Assembly (NCBI GenBank): GCA_964035545.1
Contig: OZ037765.1
Location: 33,479,004-33,543,003, forward strand
Length of the DNA: 64,000 bases
Direction: 5' to 3'
Origin: Bugula neritina
Taxonomy: Eukaryota; Bryozoa; Gymnolaemata; Cheilostomatida; Bugulidae
Part shown: positions 45,701 through 57,865 of the stretch, piece by piece
How the letters are laid out: the number at the start of each line of letters is the position of its first letter
Position numbering within the stretch: the stretch's first letter is position 1
Notes under the pieces: model-generated
What the model saw: only the letters and a program-made list of their open reading frames with translations
Told to the model about the DNA's origin: nothing
Database searches by the model: none
Position numbers and translations under genes: made by a program

Positions 45701-48700
45701 TGTACATAGAATCAGTTACTGCATGTGAAGACGACACTCACCCTAACTCTTCACCTTGCTCTACTCTCAGCATTGTCATCCACTGAGCTTTAAAGTATGG
45801 CATCAGCCACTCTGAAACAGCACGTATAGTCATTCAGAACATGCACGGCTAAACATACATACAGTGTTATTTTTTATTCCAACTGAGCATTAAACTTTAC
45901 ACAATCTTCTGATTACAAACACAGTTAAAACTGTGTGATTTTAGCAAAATTCAGTTATTCAGTTAAGAACATCTCCGTGTATTTTTCAAAATATATTACA
46001 ACAAAATCATATATTATATCAAATAGGTATATGATATTATATAATATATGGCTTTACGTATTTTATAAAATATCAAGAGAGCAGCTGTGGTTTAGTAGTT
46101 AACTCTACGGCAGTGTTTTACATGTGTATCATATCATATGTATTATATCTGACTAGCGCCAGCAAACTTTTCAACTAATAATATTCAACACTTTGTGGGA
46201 AAAAAGAGAAAAAACAACTACAGAAATTCATCCAAATACCAAACTCTTTACAAGACACACAGCATGACAGAAAACCTTGACACCACTATCTCACATCTAC
46301 CTTGACACCACTTCCTCACATCTACCTTGACACCACTTGCTCACAGTTACCTTGACACCACTATCTCACAGCTACCTTGACACCACTTGCTCACATCTAC
46401 CTTGACACCACTTTCTCACTTCTACCTTGACACCACTTGCTCACAGTTACCTTGACACCACTATCTCACAGCTACCTTGACACCACTTGCTCACATCTAC
46501 CTTGACACCACTTGCTCACAACTACCTTGACACCACTTGCTCACAACTACCTTGACAGCACTATCTCACAACTACCTTGACACCACTTGCTCACAATTAC
46601 CTTGACACCACTATCTCACAACTACCTTGACACCACTATCTCACAACTACCTTGACACCACTTGCTCACAACTACCTTGACACCACTTGCTCACAACTAC
46701 CTTGACAGCACTATCTCACAACTACCTTGACACCACTTGCTCACAACTACCTTGATACCACTTGCTCACAGCTACCTTGACACCACCTGCTCACAGCTAC
46801 CTTGACACCACCTGCTCACAGCTACCTTGACATCACCTGCTCACATCTACTCACTCTATACACAACAGATAAATATACACTCATGCAGATAACAGGATGC
46901 AGTGACCAGTACCTTTGGGTAAAAGTCTGTCTTTGAGCAGAGTGTTGGTGGACGTCAAGTCAACGAGGATGTGCTGTAACCTGAGAGTGGCGAACACACA
47001 CTTGTACTTCCTTCCGCACTTCGTCTCCAGATATGACCTTGAAGAGCCTCTTCCAAACTCTACACAACAGAGTTAGAACAGAGGCTACACAGAAGAGTGA
47101 GAACAGAGGCTACACAAAAGATTTAGAACAGAGGCTACACAGAAGAGTTAGAACAGAGGCTACACAGAAGAGTTAAAACACAGGCTACACAGTAGAGTTA
47201 GAACACAGGCTACACAAAAGAGTTAGAACAGAGGCTATATGAAGGTTCATTACAGGCTATGTGCAGTCTGAGTGTATTGCTCCTTATGAAAATGTAAACA
47301 TTTATCATATCGATGTATCTGTGGTGTTGGTAAGGTGATATTTATACTAATCTAGTCACAAACAAGACTTAGAGTGTTTACAGTCACTGAGAAGGAGGGT
47401 TACAATGTAGAGAGAACTAAAATGACAATGACCGATGTGGAACAGATAAACTATGAAATAAAAATGAAATAAATGGGATCACGGTTTGACACGTCTACAG
47501 TATAGTAAGCACGAAGGAAATTCAAGACAGAGAAAGTAATTTTCTAACTAAAAGTGAATAAAAACTACAAAATGGCATTTAAAAACACAAAGATGACTCA
47601 GAACTGCAATGCTGTAGCATCACATCGCCATGGTTACAGGAGAGTGACCTTTACCTTGTCTAACAGCCTCCTTGAAGTGTGCGTCAGCCTGCTTAGTCAG
47701 CTCCTTCCTGTAACTGCCACTCCAGCCCGGGACTAACTGTAGAAACAGCCACTGAAATACGGCAACAGAGCTGATACAGTAAGTATACAGTATTACAGAC
47801 TCGGTAGCTCCGTATCAATACATCTCACGGAATTGATGAATTGAAAGTAGCAGACGAATAAGTTGTTCACATTTTTAGTATTATCATTTGGATTTCAATT
47901 CGGAGAATTAACTATTCATGGATAGCATAAAATACTATTAGATAATAGACCACATTTGAATTTATGCAGATAAATGCAAAAATTTATTTGCATATATATT
48001 TTAAAAGCTACCAAAAACTTCATTTTACATAATATGCACACTCTGAAAATAGTTATTTACCCTTTTAAGGAGATTGTAGACGTCCATTTCTACTTGCATA
48101 ACAAAAAGATCAGGTGATTCAATGAGTTGCTGGAGAAGCTGTGAGCTATACAAAATAGGAGATAACTCCAGTAACGAAACTATAAATTATGATACATGGG
48201 GACCACAACTCTAGTATCAATGATCACAAATAACAAAATTAAAGTGACATTCACATAGGTAACTTGGAGAAAAGATAACTCCAATAATGATACAACTCAG
48301 AGCTGTGACACATAGAGAACACAACTCCAGTAACAATGATCAAAGATACAATAACTTGAGTGACATTTAGAAAAAGATATTGTGGAGGTAGTGCAGCTGA
48401 CCTGATGTGTTTGAGTAATGTCTTGGTCTGTTTGTACATTATGTTATTCTCAAACCACTTGAAACACGCTGCTGTTACTAGGGTCAGCCCGTACGTCACG
48501 GAACACTCGTAGTATTCACACACTGTGTTCATTCTGAATAAATATAGTGAGATAATCTTAGCTATTCTATATAGAGTTGTCATACTTTGTCATACATGGG
48601 CAGACAACTTACAATTGTACAATCCTTTGTGTTAGTTGAATCTATAGCCTGTTTTTATAGAGTAATAAAATAAAATTAAATCTGCCAGTTATAGTATAAA

Positions 48701-50937
48701 CCGATTTATCTTAGAGACATGAATACGTCTACAAAATAATATGATTAAATCAATTTCTAGATTGAAGGAAAAGTTATAATTGACAAATATTAATTAGTAA
48801 ATCACTGTGGAACTAAAAACTCCATACAAAGTTCATGTGAAATAATAGAGCGAAACTATTGGTTCTGATTAGTGAACTGTCGCTTTTCCAGAATATTCCA
48901 TCAACAACAAATAAAGTTTATAATTCTGAACTATAACAGATTCCAGAGGTGCGTCACCACCACCATCAAGGTAGAGTGTATAAAGACCAGGTGGTATAAC
49001 ATACGATATCGTGTCCATCATGATGACAGCGCACTGCTGCATGAGACCGTCCAGTTGCAGGAGACAGGCAGCTGCCAGGACTGGCACCACTTTGACTGGC
49101 TCTATGGTGAAGTCGTCTCTGTACAGACAGCCAAATGCTATCGACAAAGCTGCAAACACAACCACACAATACCTGTCTCTGATGTCAAGTAGGGACAGAA
49201 GTTGAATATAATGTATAACATGCTAACACACAGCCTACTCAAAACCTCAGTAGGCAAAGTTGCTCAAAGTTGAGTTTAGAGACAGACAGATAAAATGATT
49301 GCTGTTAATGAGCAAATCTCTGTACCATAAGAAAGCAGATTTTAACTAGTATAGTATTTTGTACACTGTAGAAATAGATGTCATGCAGGAAAACAAAATG
49401 TCTATATTATGTATCATAAGTTTCTTCAGCCCAGATTATTTCCACTTCTAGATGTGCAGCGAAACTCAACCAATTAGAAGAAAGTGCAGTTTACACTTCA
49501 ACACTAGTAGTATATCAAGAGAGATAAATCAACAGGAAGCTGTCAAATGCCTACCTTCCACGTCAATGTTGTCATCAGGGATGTCAAGAGAAATGCTGCT
49601 GGCCTCTGCCTCTCTCCACGACCCGTTGAACATGCTGTCGAAGTATCCGCACTGAAAGTACAGGCAGCGAGTAGACTATACAAAGGTCTAAAGTATTACA
49701 TACTACACTGATCTTTATAATACTACAGAGATCTTATGATACTACAGAGATCTCTATAATACTACAGAGATCTCTATAATACCACAGAGATCTCTATAAT
49801 ACTACAGAGATCTCTAGCATACCATAATGTTGCCGAACTGCACACCAACTATAGATAGGTGGGTAGATGTACTACTCAGCCAGAGTTGCAGTGAGAATAT
49901 AATAAAGTACTCTTTGATCTTTGAACTTTAACCGACCTCTAAACGATTTCTATGTAATGGGAGTTTGCATATCATCCTTTTCAAACCTACTAGCACCACT
50001 CTACTGTAAGCATCTAACACATGCTTGTATCCATGACAACAAACAACAGGTATATAACATGTAATCAATATTCTAGTAAAGGTAGTGACATGTTGAACTT
50101 AACAAGTTGATTCAACACACACTATGCAGTGACACACTCACCTGTTTGAGATATATTTTGTGTAACTTCCACTCTTTGCCTAAGGCAGTGATTGTGATAT
50201 CGCTATTCTCTCCATTCACAAAGAGCACTTGGTAAATGTAATCTGTAGTGGATTTCAGCTTCTTCCTGTAATCAGATGCAGTGAAATAACACACTTGCTG
50301 ATTAACACTATAGTAGTATGGGGGCGTGGCACTTGAAGCCTCATATCTCAACATATTCACTGGAAAAGTAAATTCTATTGACATTTTAGGGTGATTCTGT
50401 AAGAATAATATAGTATTTATATTACTAGAATGAAATAATTACAGCGCTTAGGTTTCCCATATATCATAGCATATTTCTATCTCAACATATCTACATGTGT
50501 ATCTTCATGATGGATTGATTAATGGTATACAATGCTAAAATATGTTGAAATGATGCTTGAAGCTCCTTTTAGTTAGGAGTATTATATTAACTTAGTATAA
50601 GTGCTCCGGAGTTGTGTGCACTTAAAGGGTACATGTCGTAGAATAATGGAACTATCTAATAAGCATTACGTTATCCATGTATAAACAACAATAGACTAAT
50701 ACATGTTAGGACCGCAGTAACTTTAAAGAGAGCAACTTATAATAGGTCATTTAAATTACCAACAAAAAGAAACCCTGACAGAACGTACTTCTGCGGCGTA
50801 TAAAGTAGAGGATCTTCTAAATTATCAGTATCCAAGTCAGTATCGTTAGCTCTTTTTCCACGCCGATTGGTATCTGTATCAGTGGGAGTTGTTGCCCCTT
50901 TTTCTGTAGAGTAGAACAAACTCAAATACGACCCCAT
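42746..50937 (-). CDS. GMCL1: Germ cell-less / GMCL1 BTB protein (whole gene, 13 exons)
   Basis: Exons are 50789-50937, 50142-50265, 49555-49651, 49005-49149, 48402-48533, 48061-48145, 47655-47751, 46913-47059, 45742-45811, 44964-45045, 44721-44782, 43572-43737 and 42746-43060; phases agree and the sum is 1671 nt (556 residues plus stop). Family marks in order are KKLKSTTDYIYQ, NGENSDITITALGKEWKLHK and FDSMFNGSW (BTB), then GCLYRDDFTIEP, AACLLQLDGLMQQC, DLFVMQVEMDVY, WLFLQLVPGW, RWIGFNYGVDLLVTY-like RWIGFNYGVDLVVTY and TIILKRN. Germ cell-less proteins are CUL3 substrate adaptors linked to the nuclear envelope and germ-cell fate. The start MGSYLS keeps a Gly at residue 2 and a Ser at 6, fitting N-myristoylation. 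The C-terminal tail of about 60 residues (HCRSCRRRRKS, then Ser/Asp-rich) goes beyond human GMCL1 (515 residues). Confidence 0.93.
44272..44690. repeat. 27-bp minisatellite
   Basis: About 15 copies of a 27-bp unit (tacagaatactactatgcta then tagcacc) lie in the GMCL1 intron just past the exon 11 donor. Because 27 is a multiple of 3, open frames read through it on both strands (for example TEYYYAIAP repeats); these are not genes. Confidence 0.93.
45345..45632. repeat. AT-rich (taatagtaata)n tract
   Basis: About 290 nt of loosely repeated taatagtaata, aacagtaa and aataataata lie in the GMCL1 intron between exons 9 and 10. It is low-complexity with no coding value. Confidence 0.9.
46077..46122 (+). 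mobile_element. SINE head fragment
   Basis: The text gagagcagctgtggtttag, then tagttaactc, resembles the first 45 bases of the SINE copies at 39811 and 28640 (GGAGCAGC, TGGTCTAG, GGTTAA). The rest is missing. It lies in the GMCL1 intron between exons 8 and 9. Confidence 0.5.
46263..46855. repeat. 25-bp minisatellite below GMCL1 exon 8
   Basis: About 23-24 copies of ctaccttgacaccacttgct cacaa lie in the GMCL1 intron, ending about 58 nt from the exon 8 donor. On the minus strand each unit contains CAAGGTAGTT, a donor-like string similar to but not the same as the real end (CCAAAG|GTACTG). Confidence 0.92.
47060..47240 (-). repeat. 25-bp minisatellite carrying the GMCL1 exon 8 acceptor
   Basis: About seven copies of ctacacagaagagttagaac agagg start exactly at the exon 8 border (47060). 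The first copy holds the real acceptor, minus strand CTCTGTTGTGTAG, and each further copy repeats it as CTTCTGTGTAG or a variant. The transcript thus meets several decoy acceptors before the real one. Confidence 0.9.
49680..49818. repeat. 20-bp minisatellite above GMCL1 exon 3
   Basis: About six copies of atactacagagatctctata (with accacag and tcttatg variants) start about 30 nt above the exon 3 acceptor of GMCL1. Confidence 0.85.
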
Positions 50938-51752
50938 TCTTGAATGTCTAAACTTCTGCTTCTAGTAAGAGTTTCTCTGCACAAGTAGCCCCTTCATCAT
51001 AATGAGTATGCTGTGAGATTGATTCTACAACATTATTCACATTCAACACTAAATAAATAATATATATGTTAAAGCAATAGGCTTCTTTTAGAAAAATGCA
51101 GGGTTTCAGACCCAACCACAAGAACCTTCATAATTTTCCCAACACAGTCAGAACTGTAAGTAACACTATGCTCAGCTTCAACTATCAGTCCGCTTGAACT
51201 AAAATTGATAAGTTTCTCAGCAGCTCTGCAAGTTAAAGTGCTGACCAACAAGCAGCTTCACACAAATTTACAGGAATAGAGGGTGTGGCCCATCTACTGG
51301 CCTTCATTGGCCTCTCATGTGGTGGTTTGTGATTATATCGAGATGTTCCGGTTATGAATTTGGCAGATTGTTATAATCATTATAGCAACATTTAAATTAA
51401 AGTTTCGTTTTCATCTACATTTTATGTCATATTTTATGAAACTAAAATGCTATGAAATAATATACATGATCACAACAAACAATTCCTATAAGAAATCTAA
51501 GCAACAGTAGTTATTATTGTGTATTATATTCATAATGCCAATCCGAATCACAGCCAGTAAGTTAATAAAAATATGTCCAACTCATGATAAATGAAAATTT
51601 GCCTTTTCAATTGAATTATATTTAATTTTTTATCAATAGTATCGGTTATAATTCTAGTAATAGCAAATACTGTCTGTAATAGTTCAATTATATGATTATA
51701 AAATTATAAGAGTAATACTGATAGTAGGTACATCAAATGATAATTTTCAAGT

Positions 51753-51793
51753 ATAGTAAACAGCTACTAAATCATTTAGTAGCTGTTTACTAT
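51753..51793. repeat. Perfect palindrome, 20-bp arms, 1-nt centre
   Basis: The left arm 51753-51772 (atagtaaacagctactaaat) pairs fully with 51774-51793 around a single c at 51773. A flanking outer match (taatactgat at about 51714, atcagtatta at about 51792) suggests an older, larger inverted repeat. Confidence 0.88.
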
Positions 51794-51807
51794 CAGTATT
51801 ACTTTTA

Positions 51808-51864
51808 CTTTCATTGAATTATTTAGTAGCATATAGTAAATGCTACAAAATAATTCAATGAAAG
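51808..51864. repeat. Inverted repeat, 25-bp arms, 7-nt loop
   Basis: The arms 51808-51832 and 51840-51864 pair with one mismatch; the left arm begins ctttcattgaattattt and ends gtagcat. The loop is atagtaa. Confidence 0.88.
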
Positions 51865-51947
51865 ACAATAATAAAATTACATAAGATAATCACTTTTAGG
51901 CTTAGTTTTATGAACACTCCAAGTCCAACATTACTACCAATAACATC

Positions 51948-52000
51948 ATGATAATCATGATGTTCATGTTAATTATTAACATGAACATCATGATTATCAT
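51948..52000. repeat. Perfect palindrome, 26-bp arms, 1-nt centre
   Basis: The arms 51948-51973 and 51975-52000 are exact reverse complements around a single t at 51974; the inner arm sequence ends catgatgttcatgttaat. It is the third hairpin within 250 bp of the divergent GMCL1/KCTD5 region. Confidence 0.9.
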
Positions 52001-52766
52001 CAATCCATATTGATATTTGCATCACTATCATCATGTTAATGTTGGCTAGTTGGGTAGAACTAGAAGTTGAACTACAAGTACATCACTGTTAGTGTTAGTG
52101 TTACTCACTACGTCTACTATGTTAGTGTTGAGTGTTTACATATACTCATACTGGTAGTTATTAAATTTAATACTATACTCATACTGTATACAAATATGTA
52201 GCATAGCTAATAGCTAAAAGCTATAAAGTAAAAACATTAAATTCAAATGCTACCATTAGAGGCAAAGTGATTAACTTTAAGTTTAACTTCGGCTTGTATT
52301 ACTATTAATATTAGTATTTGGAAATTATGCTAAAACTTAAACTTTACTTAAACTAAAAGTAGAAGTAAAAGTAAAACTGGCCAACTAAAAACTTAAACTT
52401 AAAGTCACTATAGCAGATGACTATGAGTATGTACGCAAACTTTTTCAAGCTTTTTTATCAAATACATTGTAGGCATCTTAGACTTAGTTCAGAGTTATAT
52501 CGCATTTATGCAGGAGCTAAGCACAGAAACTTCCATTTGGTAATTTATGATTTCAACAACTCTACAGCACCAATAAATAAAAGCTGACAGAAAAATAAAT
52601 AAATTTAGGTTGTTGTTGGAGAGTGGTCGATTTGAAGCTACAGTTAAGAAACCTGGCTAACACTTGCATGCGGCCGTAATTTAAATCGTAAATAGTTTGA
52701 TGTAAAGCATAATAAAAGATTAGGGCCTAGTTTCGATTATCCGCTTCCGTCTTCAAATACAATACA

Positions 52767-55700
52767 ATGGCGTTACCTGTAGTAAATCACAATGGAGCTA
52801 CTGTAATGGAAACAGACAAAAACTCATGTTCAAAATGCACTGGTGACGATCTTCAGTTAAAGCATACTTGGGTTAAATTAAATGTTGGTGGGACGCAATT
52901 TTTGACTACTAAAACCTCGTTATGTCGAGACCCCAAGTCGTTTCTTTACAGGCTATGTCAAGAAGAAAATGATTTGAAGTCGGATAAGGCAAGTTTTTCA
53001 GTTTATATTTTAAATTTTGATAATGCTTTTCTTGACAGTTATTTATTATTTTGAGTATTTAAACTGATGGAGTTGATAAATTTTGATTGGCATGCACAAC
53101 TTATACTACTACTAGTGGTTGACTAAAAGTAAACCTACTCTTGGTCCTAGCCCTAGGGCTAGTTACTGTTACTGTTAGTGTTAGCAATTAACTCATAACT
53201 CATTAGTCATTATCATTATGATTAACAATAAATGTAAGTTACTGAGAGAAAGACTAAGACTAAATTTTAGGGTAGTACAAGTAGAGTTCAAGTACAACTA
53301 CAATATATCTACTCCTGGTCATGGTGACTAGTCCTAGAAGTGGTACTAGGCTTAGCAGCTGTGTCTGTAGTACTACTACTACTACTAGTACTACTTACTA
53401 CTACTCAAACTCTACTACTCGTAATCTTACAGTTAGTGTTAGGCCTAGTTTTCTTACTATTACTATTAGTATCATTTTAGTTAGGTAGGCTACTACTTGA
53501 TAATTAGTACTACTACTAGCGTACTACTGTCTAGTGTACTGCTAGTAGGCTACTAGTACTGCTACTAGTACTAGGACTATCCGTATTAGTATTAGTTTAT
53601 AAATACTATTAATTGTAGTAGTGCCAATGGTGCTACTCGACTAGTACTTGTAGCTGTGGTAGTAATACTTGTACTCGCTATTGACTAGTCACTAGTAATA
53701 ACCCATGTCCGTTACCTTGTATTTAATTTTATGTATTAATTTAGTTTCTTACTATTAGTAATACTGTAATAGTATTGTAATATCAATGACAATAATATTA
53801 TCAATAGTTTTATAAATTGTTTAATGAATTTTTAGTTTTAACTTAACTTAAGGATCACCATTATTTATAATTGATAGTTGATATTATTTAAAATTATGAT
53901 GTTATTTCTACTACTTTTTGTAAGAATTTTATTACCTATAAATATTACACTCACACTTATAGGTTTTACCTATGCCTATATCAATACCAGAATCAGCTAA
54001 TAAAATTGATGTGATTAAAATTGTTAAGGCACTTTTATGAATACTCAGTCTGACGACCATAGTAATAGTATGTAGACAACCATGTAATTGTAGCCAAATC
54101 AAGATCTAACCATAAGATTATCATTGATTTTTCTTTTAAATGAATTTTATTGTCTAATAAGTTACTCTATCAATTATCACAACAGTAAGTTAATGAAGAA
54201 AATATATCTAGAAGCTGTAAATAAAGGCCCCTAAATTACTAGTAAGTGTTCAACTTTCAGATTCAAGTCACAGACTAGGCTACTAAACATTATATGAAAG
54301 TCAAAATTATTCTGTTATATTTCTGATGGCAGTAAGCTTTAGAATCTTTGTAATGCTTCACAGCTTTTCAATGGTAGCTGCTTATTGGTTGTAGGATGAA
54401 AATGGAGCATATCTTATAGACCGAGACCCTGAATACTTCAGACCCATTCTAAATTACCTGCGTCATGGCAAACTGGTTGTCGATAAAAGCCAAGAATTAG
54501 AAGGTGAGGCTATTAGTGTTTCTGGAAGTATAATTTCCTTTACTATTGGTATATCCCACAAGGTTGGTATGTATACAGTACATGCCTCACTTTACTGTCC
54601 ATGGTGAACTGGTCCAGCTTTCTCTCTAAGTGATTCGGGTTTTTATATGTGGATGAAGATTTTAAATTATGTAATCTTTATTTCTTCTTTTCTGGAAGAC
54701 CTCAATGATTAGGTTATAATATAAAGTTTAAGTTAACCTAGCTTTATAAATTGCTACAGTCTGATGTAGTAGTACAGTTTTATGTAGTAGTACAGTTTGA
54801 TGTAGTAGTACATGTAGTTGTAGTAGTCTGATGTAGTAATACAGTTTTATGTAGTAGTACATGTAGTAGTACAGTTTTATGTAGTAGTACATGTAGTAGG
54901 GTAGTAACCTACACCCAATACTATACGTTGAAGGGGTGCTGGAGGAAGCAGAATTCTATAATGTGACTGAAGTGATTCAAATTTGTAAGGAAAGGATAAA
55001 ACTGCGAGACGACGTCCATCATCAAGTATGTTGCTTGACTTTCTCCGGAACAAATGTATCATGATCTAGGTACTAGACTAGGTAGTAGATACTAGACTAG
55101 GGAGTAGATACTAGACTAGGTACTAGATACTAGAATAGGTACTAGATACTAGACTAGGGAGTGGATACTAGACTAGGTACTAGATACTAGACTAGGTACT
55201 AGATACTAGACTAGGGAGTGGATACTAGACTAGGGAGTAGATACTAGACTAGGGAGTAGATACTAGATACTAAGTAATAGATACTAGACTAGGTACTAGA
55301 TACTAGACTAGGGAGTAGATACTAGACTAGGTAGTAGATACTAGACTAGATACTAGACTAGGGAGTAGATACTAGACTAGGGAGTAGATACTAGACTAGG
55401 TAGTAGATACTAGATACTAGACTAGATACTAGATACTAGACTAGGTACTAGATACTAGACTAGGGACTAGATACTAGACTAGGGAGTAGATACTAGACTA
55501 GGTACTAGATACTAGACTAGGTACTAGACTAGGGACTAGATACTAGACTAGGTACTAGATACTAGATACTAGACTAGGGAGTGGATACTAGACTAGGGAG
55601 TAGATACTAGACTAGGGAGTAGATACTAGATACTAGGTAATAGATACTAGACTAGGTACTAGATACTAGACTAGGGAGTAGATACTAGACTAGATACTAG

Positions 55701-57865
55701 GTACTAGATACTAGACTAGGGAGTAGATACTAGATACTAGGTACTAGATACTAGACTAGGTACTAGATACTAGATACTAGACTAGGGAGTGGATACTAGA
55801 CTAGGGAGTAGATACTAGACTAGGGAGTAGATACTAGACTAGGGAGTAGATACTAGACTAGGGAGTAGATACTAGACTAGGGAGTAGATACTAGACTAGG
55901 GACTAGACTAGGGACTAGATACTAGACTAGGTACTAGATACTAGACTAGGTACTAGATACTAGACTAGGTACTAAATACTAGACTAGGGACTAGATACTA
56001 GACTAGGGAGTAGATACTAGACTAGGTACTAGATACTAGACTAGGGAGTAGATACTAGACTAGGTACTAGACTAGGGACTAGATACTAGACTAGGTACTA
56101 GATACTAGACTAGGTACTAGATACTAGACTAGGTACTAAATACTAGACTAGGGACTAGATACTAGACTAGGGACTAGATACTAGACTAGGGACTAGATAC
56201 TAGACTAGGGACTAGATACTAGACTAGGTACTAGACTAGGGACTAGATACTAGACTAGGTACTAGATACTAGACTAGGTACTAGATACTAGACTAGGTAC
56301 TAAATACTAGACTAGGGACTAGATACTAGACTAGGGACTAGATACTAGACTAGGGACTAGATACTAGACTAGGGACTAGATACTAGACTAGGTACTAGAC
56401 TAGGGACTAGATACTAGACTAGGTACTAGATACTAGACTAGATACTAAATACTAGACTAGGGACTAGATACTAGACTAGGGACTAGATACTAGACTAGGG
56501 ACTAGATACTAGACTAGGTACTAGATACTAGACTAGGTACTAAATACTAGACTAGGGACTAGATACTAGACTAGGGACTAGATACTAGACTAGGGACTAG
56601 ATACTAGACTAGGGACTAGATACTAGACTAGGGACTAGATACTAGACTAGGTACTAGATACTAGACTAGGTACTAGATACTAGACTAGGTACTAGATACT
56701 AGACTAGGGACTAGATACTAGACTAGGGGGTAGATACTAGACTAGGGACTAGATACTAGACTAGGGACTAAATACTAGACTAGGGACTAGATACTAGACT
56801 AGGTAGTAGATACTAGACTAGGGACTAGATACTAGACTAGGGACTAGATACTAGACCATTCAGTGTTACCAAGGCAAGATTAATTGAGTGTCTGTCAAAA
56901 ATGACAATGCATAGTGAACTTGGTGATCATAAATATACTATTTTTACTAAATTTATCTTTAGTTTCTATACAACTTGTATTTGCACAGCAGTATAAACTA
57001 AACAAATAAACAACATCAATTGCTAATATTTCGCTGCTGCTGTTGCAGTCAAACGTGAAGAATGTGTACCGAGTGTTACAATGCTCAGAGGACGAACTGA
57101 CTCACCTCGTCTCCTCTCTCTCCGACGGCTGGAAGTTTGAACAGGTTAGTAGTTTTACAGGGGAAATCATCTACTTTTCTTCTGCTACATCCTGCATAGT
57201 GTTAGTATCACTTTAGTGCTACTAACAGTCAAAGTAGTCTTTTAATGTCTAGAATATATCATGAAGGCAGTAAGCATAAGTTTACTTTTGAATTAACTGA
57301 CACATGGATAAATATAGTGCCATTGTGTTTTAAATAGATTGTGGTATAATTATTCAAGAAAAAAACGAGTAATTTAGTAGATTGTTGGGAGTTGTTTCAC
57401 CCTACAATTATACTGCATGCCTAGCATTCACTTAGTCCTTTTTTCTGTTTTAGCTGATAAACATAGGATCACCTTATGCATCTTACGGGGGCCAAGACAA
57501 CGCCGAGTACCTGTGTGTGGTCTCTAGAGGCTATCCAAACAGGACCCCCGCTGACCACAACACCGACAGGTCAACGGTGAGTTATGTGGTGTCATCATCA
57601 CGTTGGCAGCTCTGATATTCTCATAGTAAACCAGAATTAGAACTAAATATGAGTTTAGTCTAGGTTTGTATAGTTCCAGTAGGTTTGACTTTAGCTATTA
57701 GGTTGGATGGTCAACCATCGTTTTTTAGTACTTTTCCGACAATTTTGTCTATTCACTGATATTTGTTGACTTTAGCTGGACTGCTAATTTCGCTGGTCTA
57801 TTAGAAATATAGTGTTTTACATCTTTATCTTGCAGTTGTTACAGAAAGCAATGAGGATGACCTGA
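52767..57865 (+). CDS. KCTD5: KCTD5-type BTB/T1 protein (whole gene, 6 exons)
   Basis: Exons are 52767-52988, 54395-54503, 54934-55025, 57049-57144, 57454-57576 and 57836-57865; the sum is 672 nt, 223 residues plus stop, close to human KCTD5 (234). The T1/BTB fold covers about residues 35-140: [49 protein letters not shown] and [10 protein letters not shown]. The C-terminal half has [28 protein letters not shown] and the closing strand YLCVVS. KCTD2/5/17 proteins form pentamers and act as CUL3 adaptors; KCTD5 targets G-beta-gamma. The first intron starts with GC (AAG|GCAAGT), and the protein alignment across it is exact ([11 protein letters not shown]). The exon 3 acceptor (TTGAAG) has a poor pyrimidine tract. 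A poly(A) hexamer lies at 58397. Paralogue choice among KCTD2/5/17 is inferred; invertebrates usually have one. Confidence 0.93.
53295..53700. repeat. TACTA/CTAGTA-rich low-complexity stretch
   Basis: Intron 1 of KCTD5 holds clusters of tactactactactagtac and ctagtactg without a fixed period. No coding or regulatory feature is visible. Confidence 0.7.
55060..56855. repeat. 19-20-bp minisatellite, about 1.8 kb
   Basis: More than 90 copies of units such as tagatactagactagggac or actagactaggtactagat fill most of intron 3 of KCTD5, starting about 35 nt after the exon 3 donor. The unit is itself built of CTAG/TACTAG half-palindromes. Blocks of several units recur in order (higher-order structure near 56040-56560). 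Confidence 0.95.

Larger units (their letters stand above)
50938..52766. promoter_or_regulatory. Divergent intergenic region between GMCL1 and KCTD5
   Basis: This 1.83-kb gap lies between the start codons of two divergent genes and must hold both promoters and 5' UTRs. It is AT-rich with no CpG island. Three long hairpins lie at 51753-52000 (separate entries). A short open frame at 51069-51251 (-) has no recognisable motif. I cannot place TATA or initiator elements with confidence. Confidence 0.55.
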
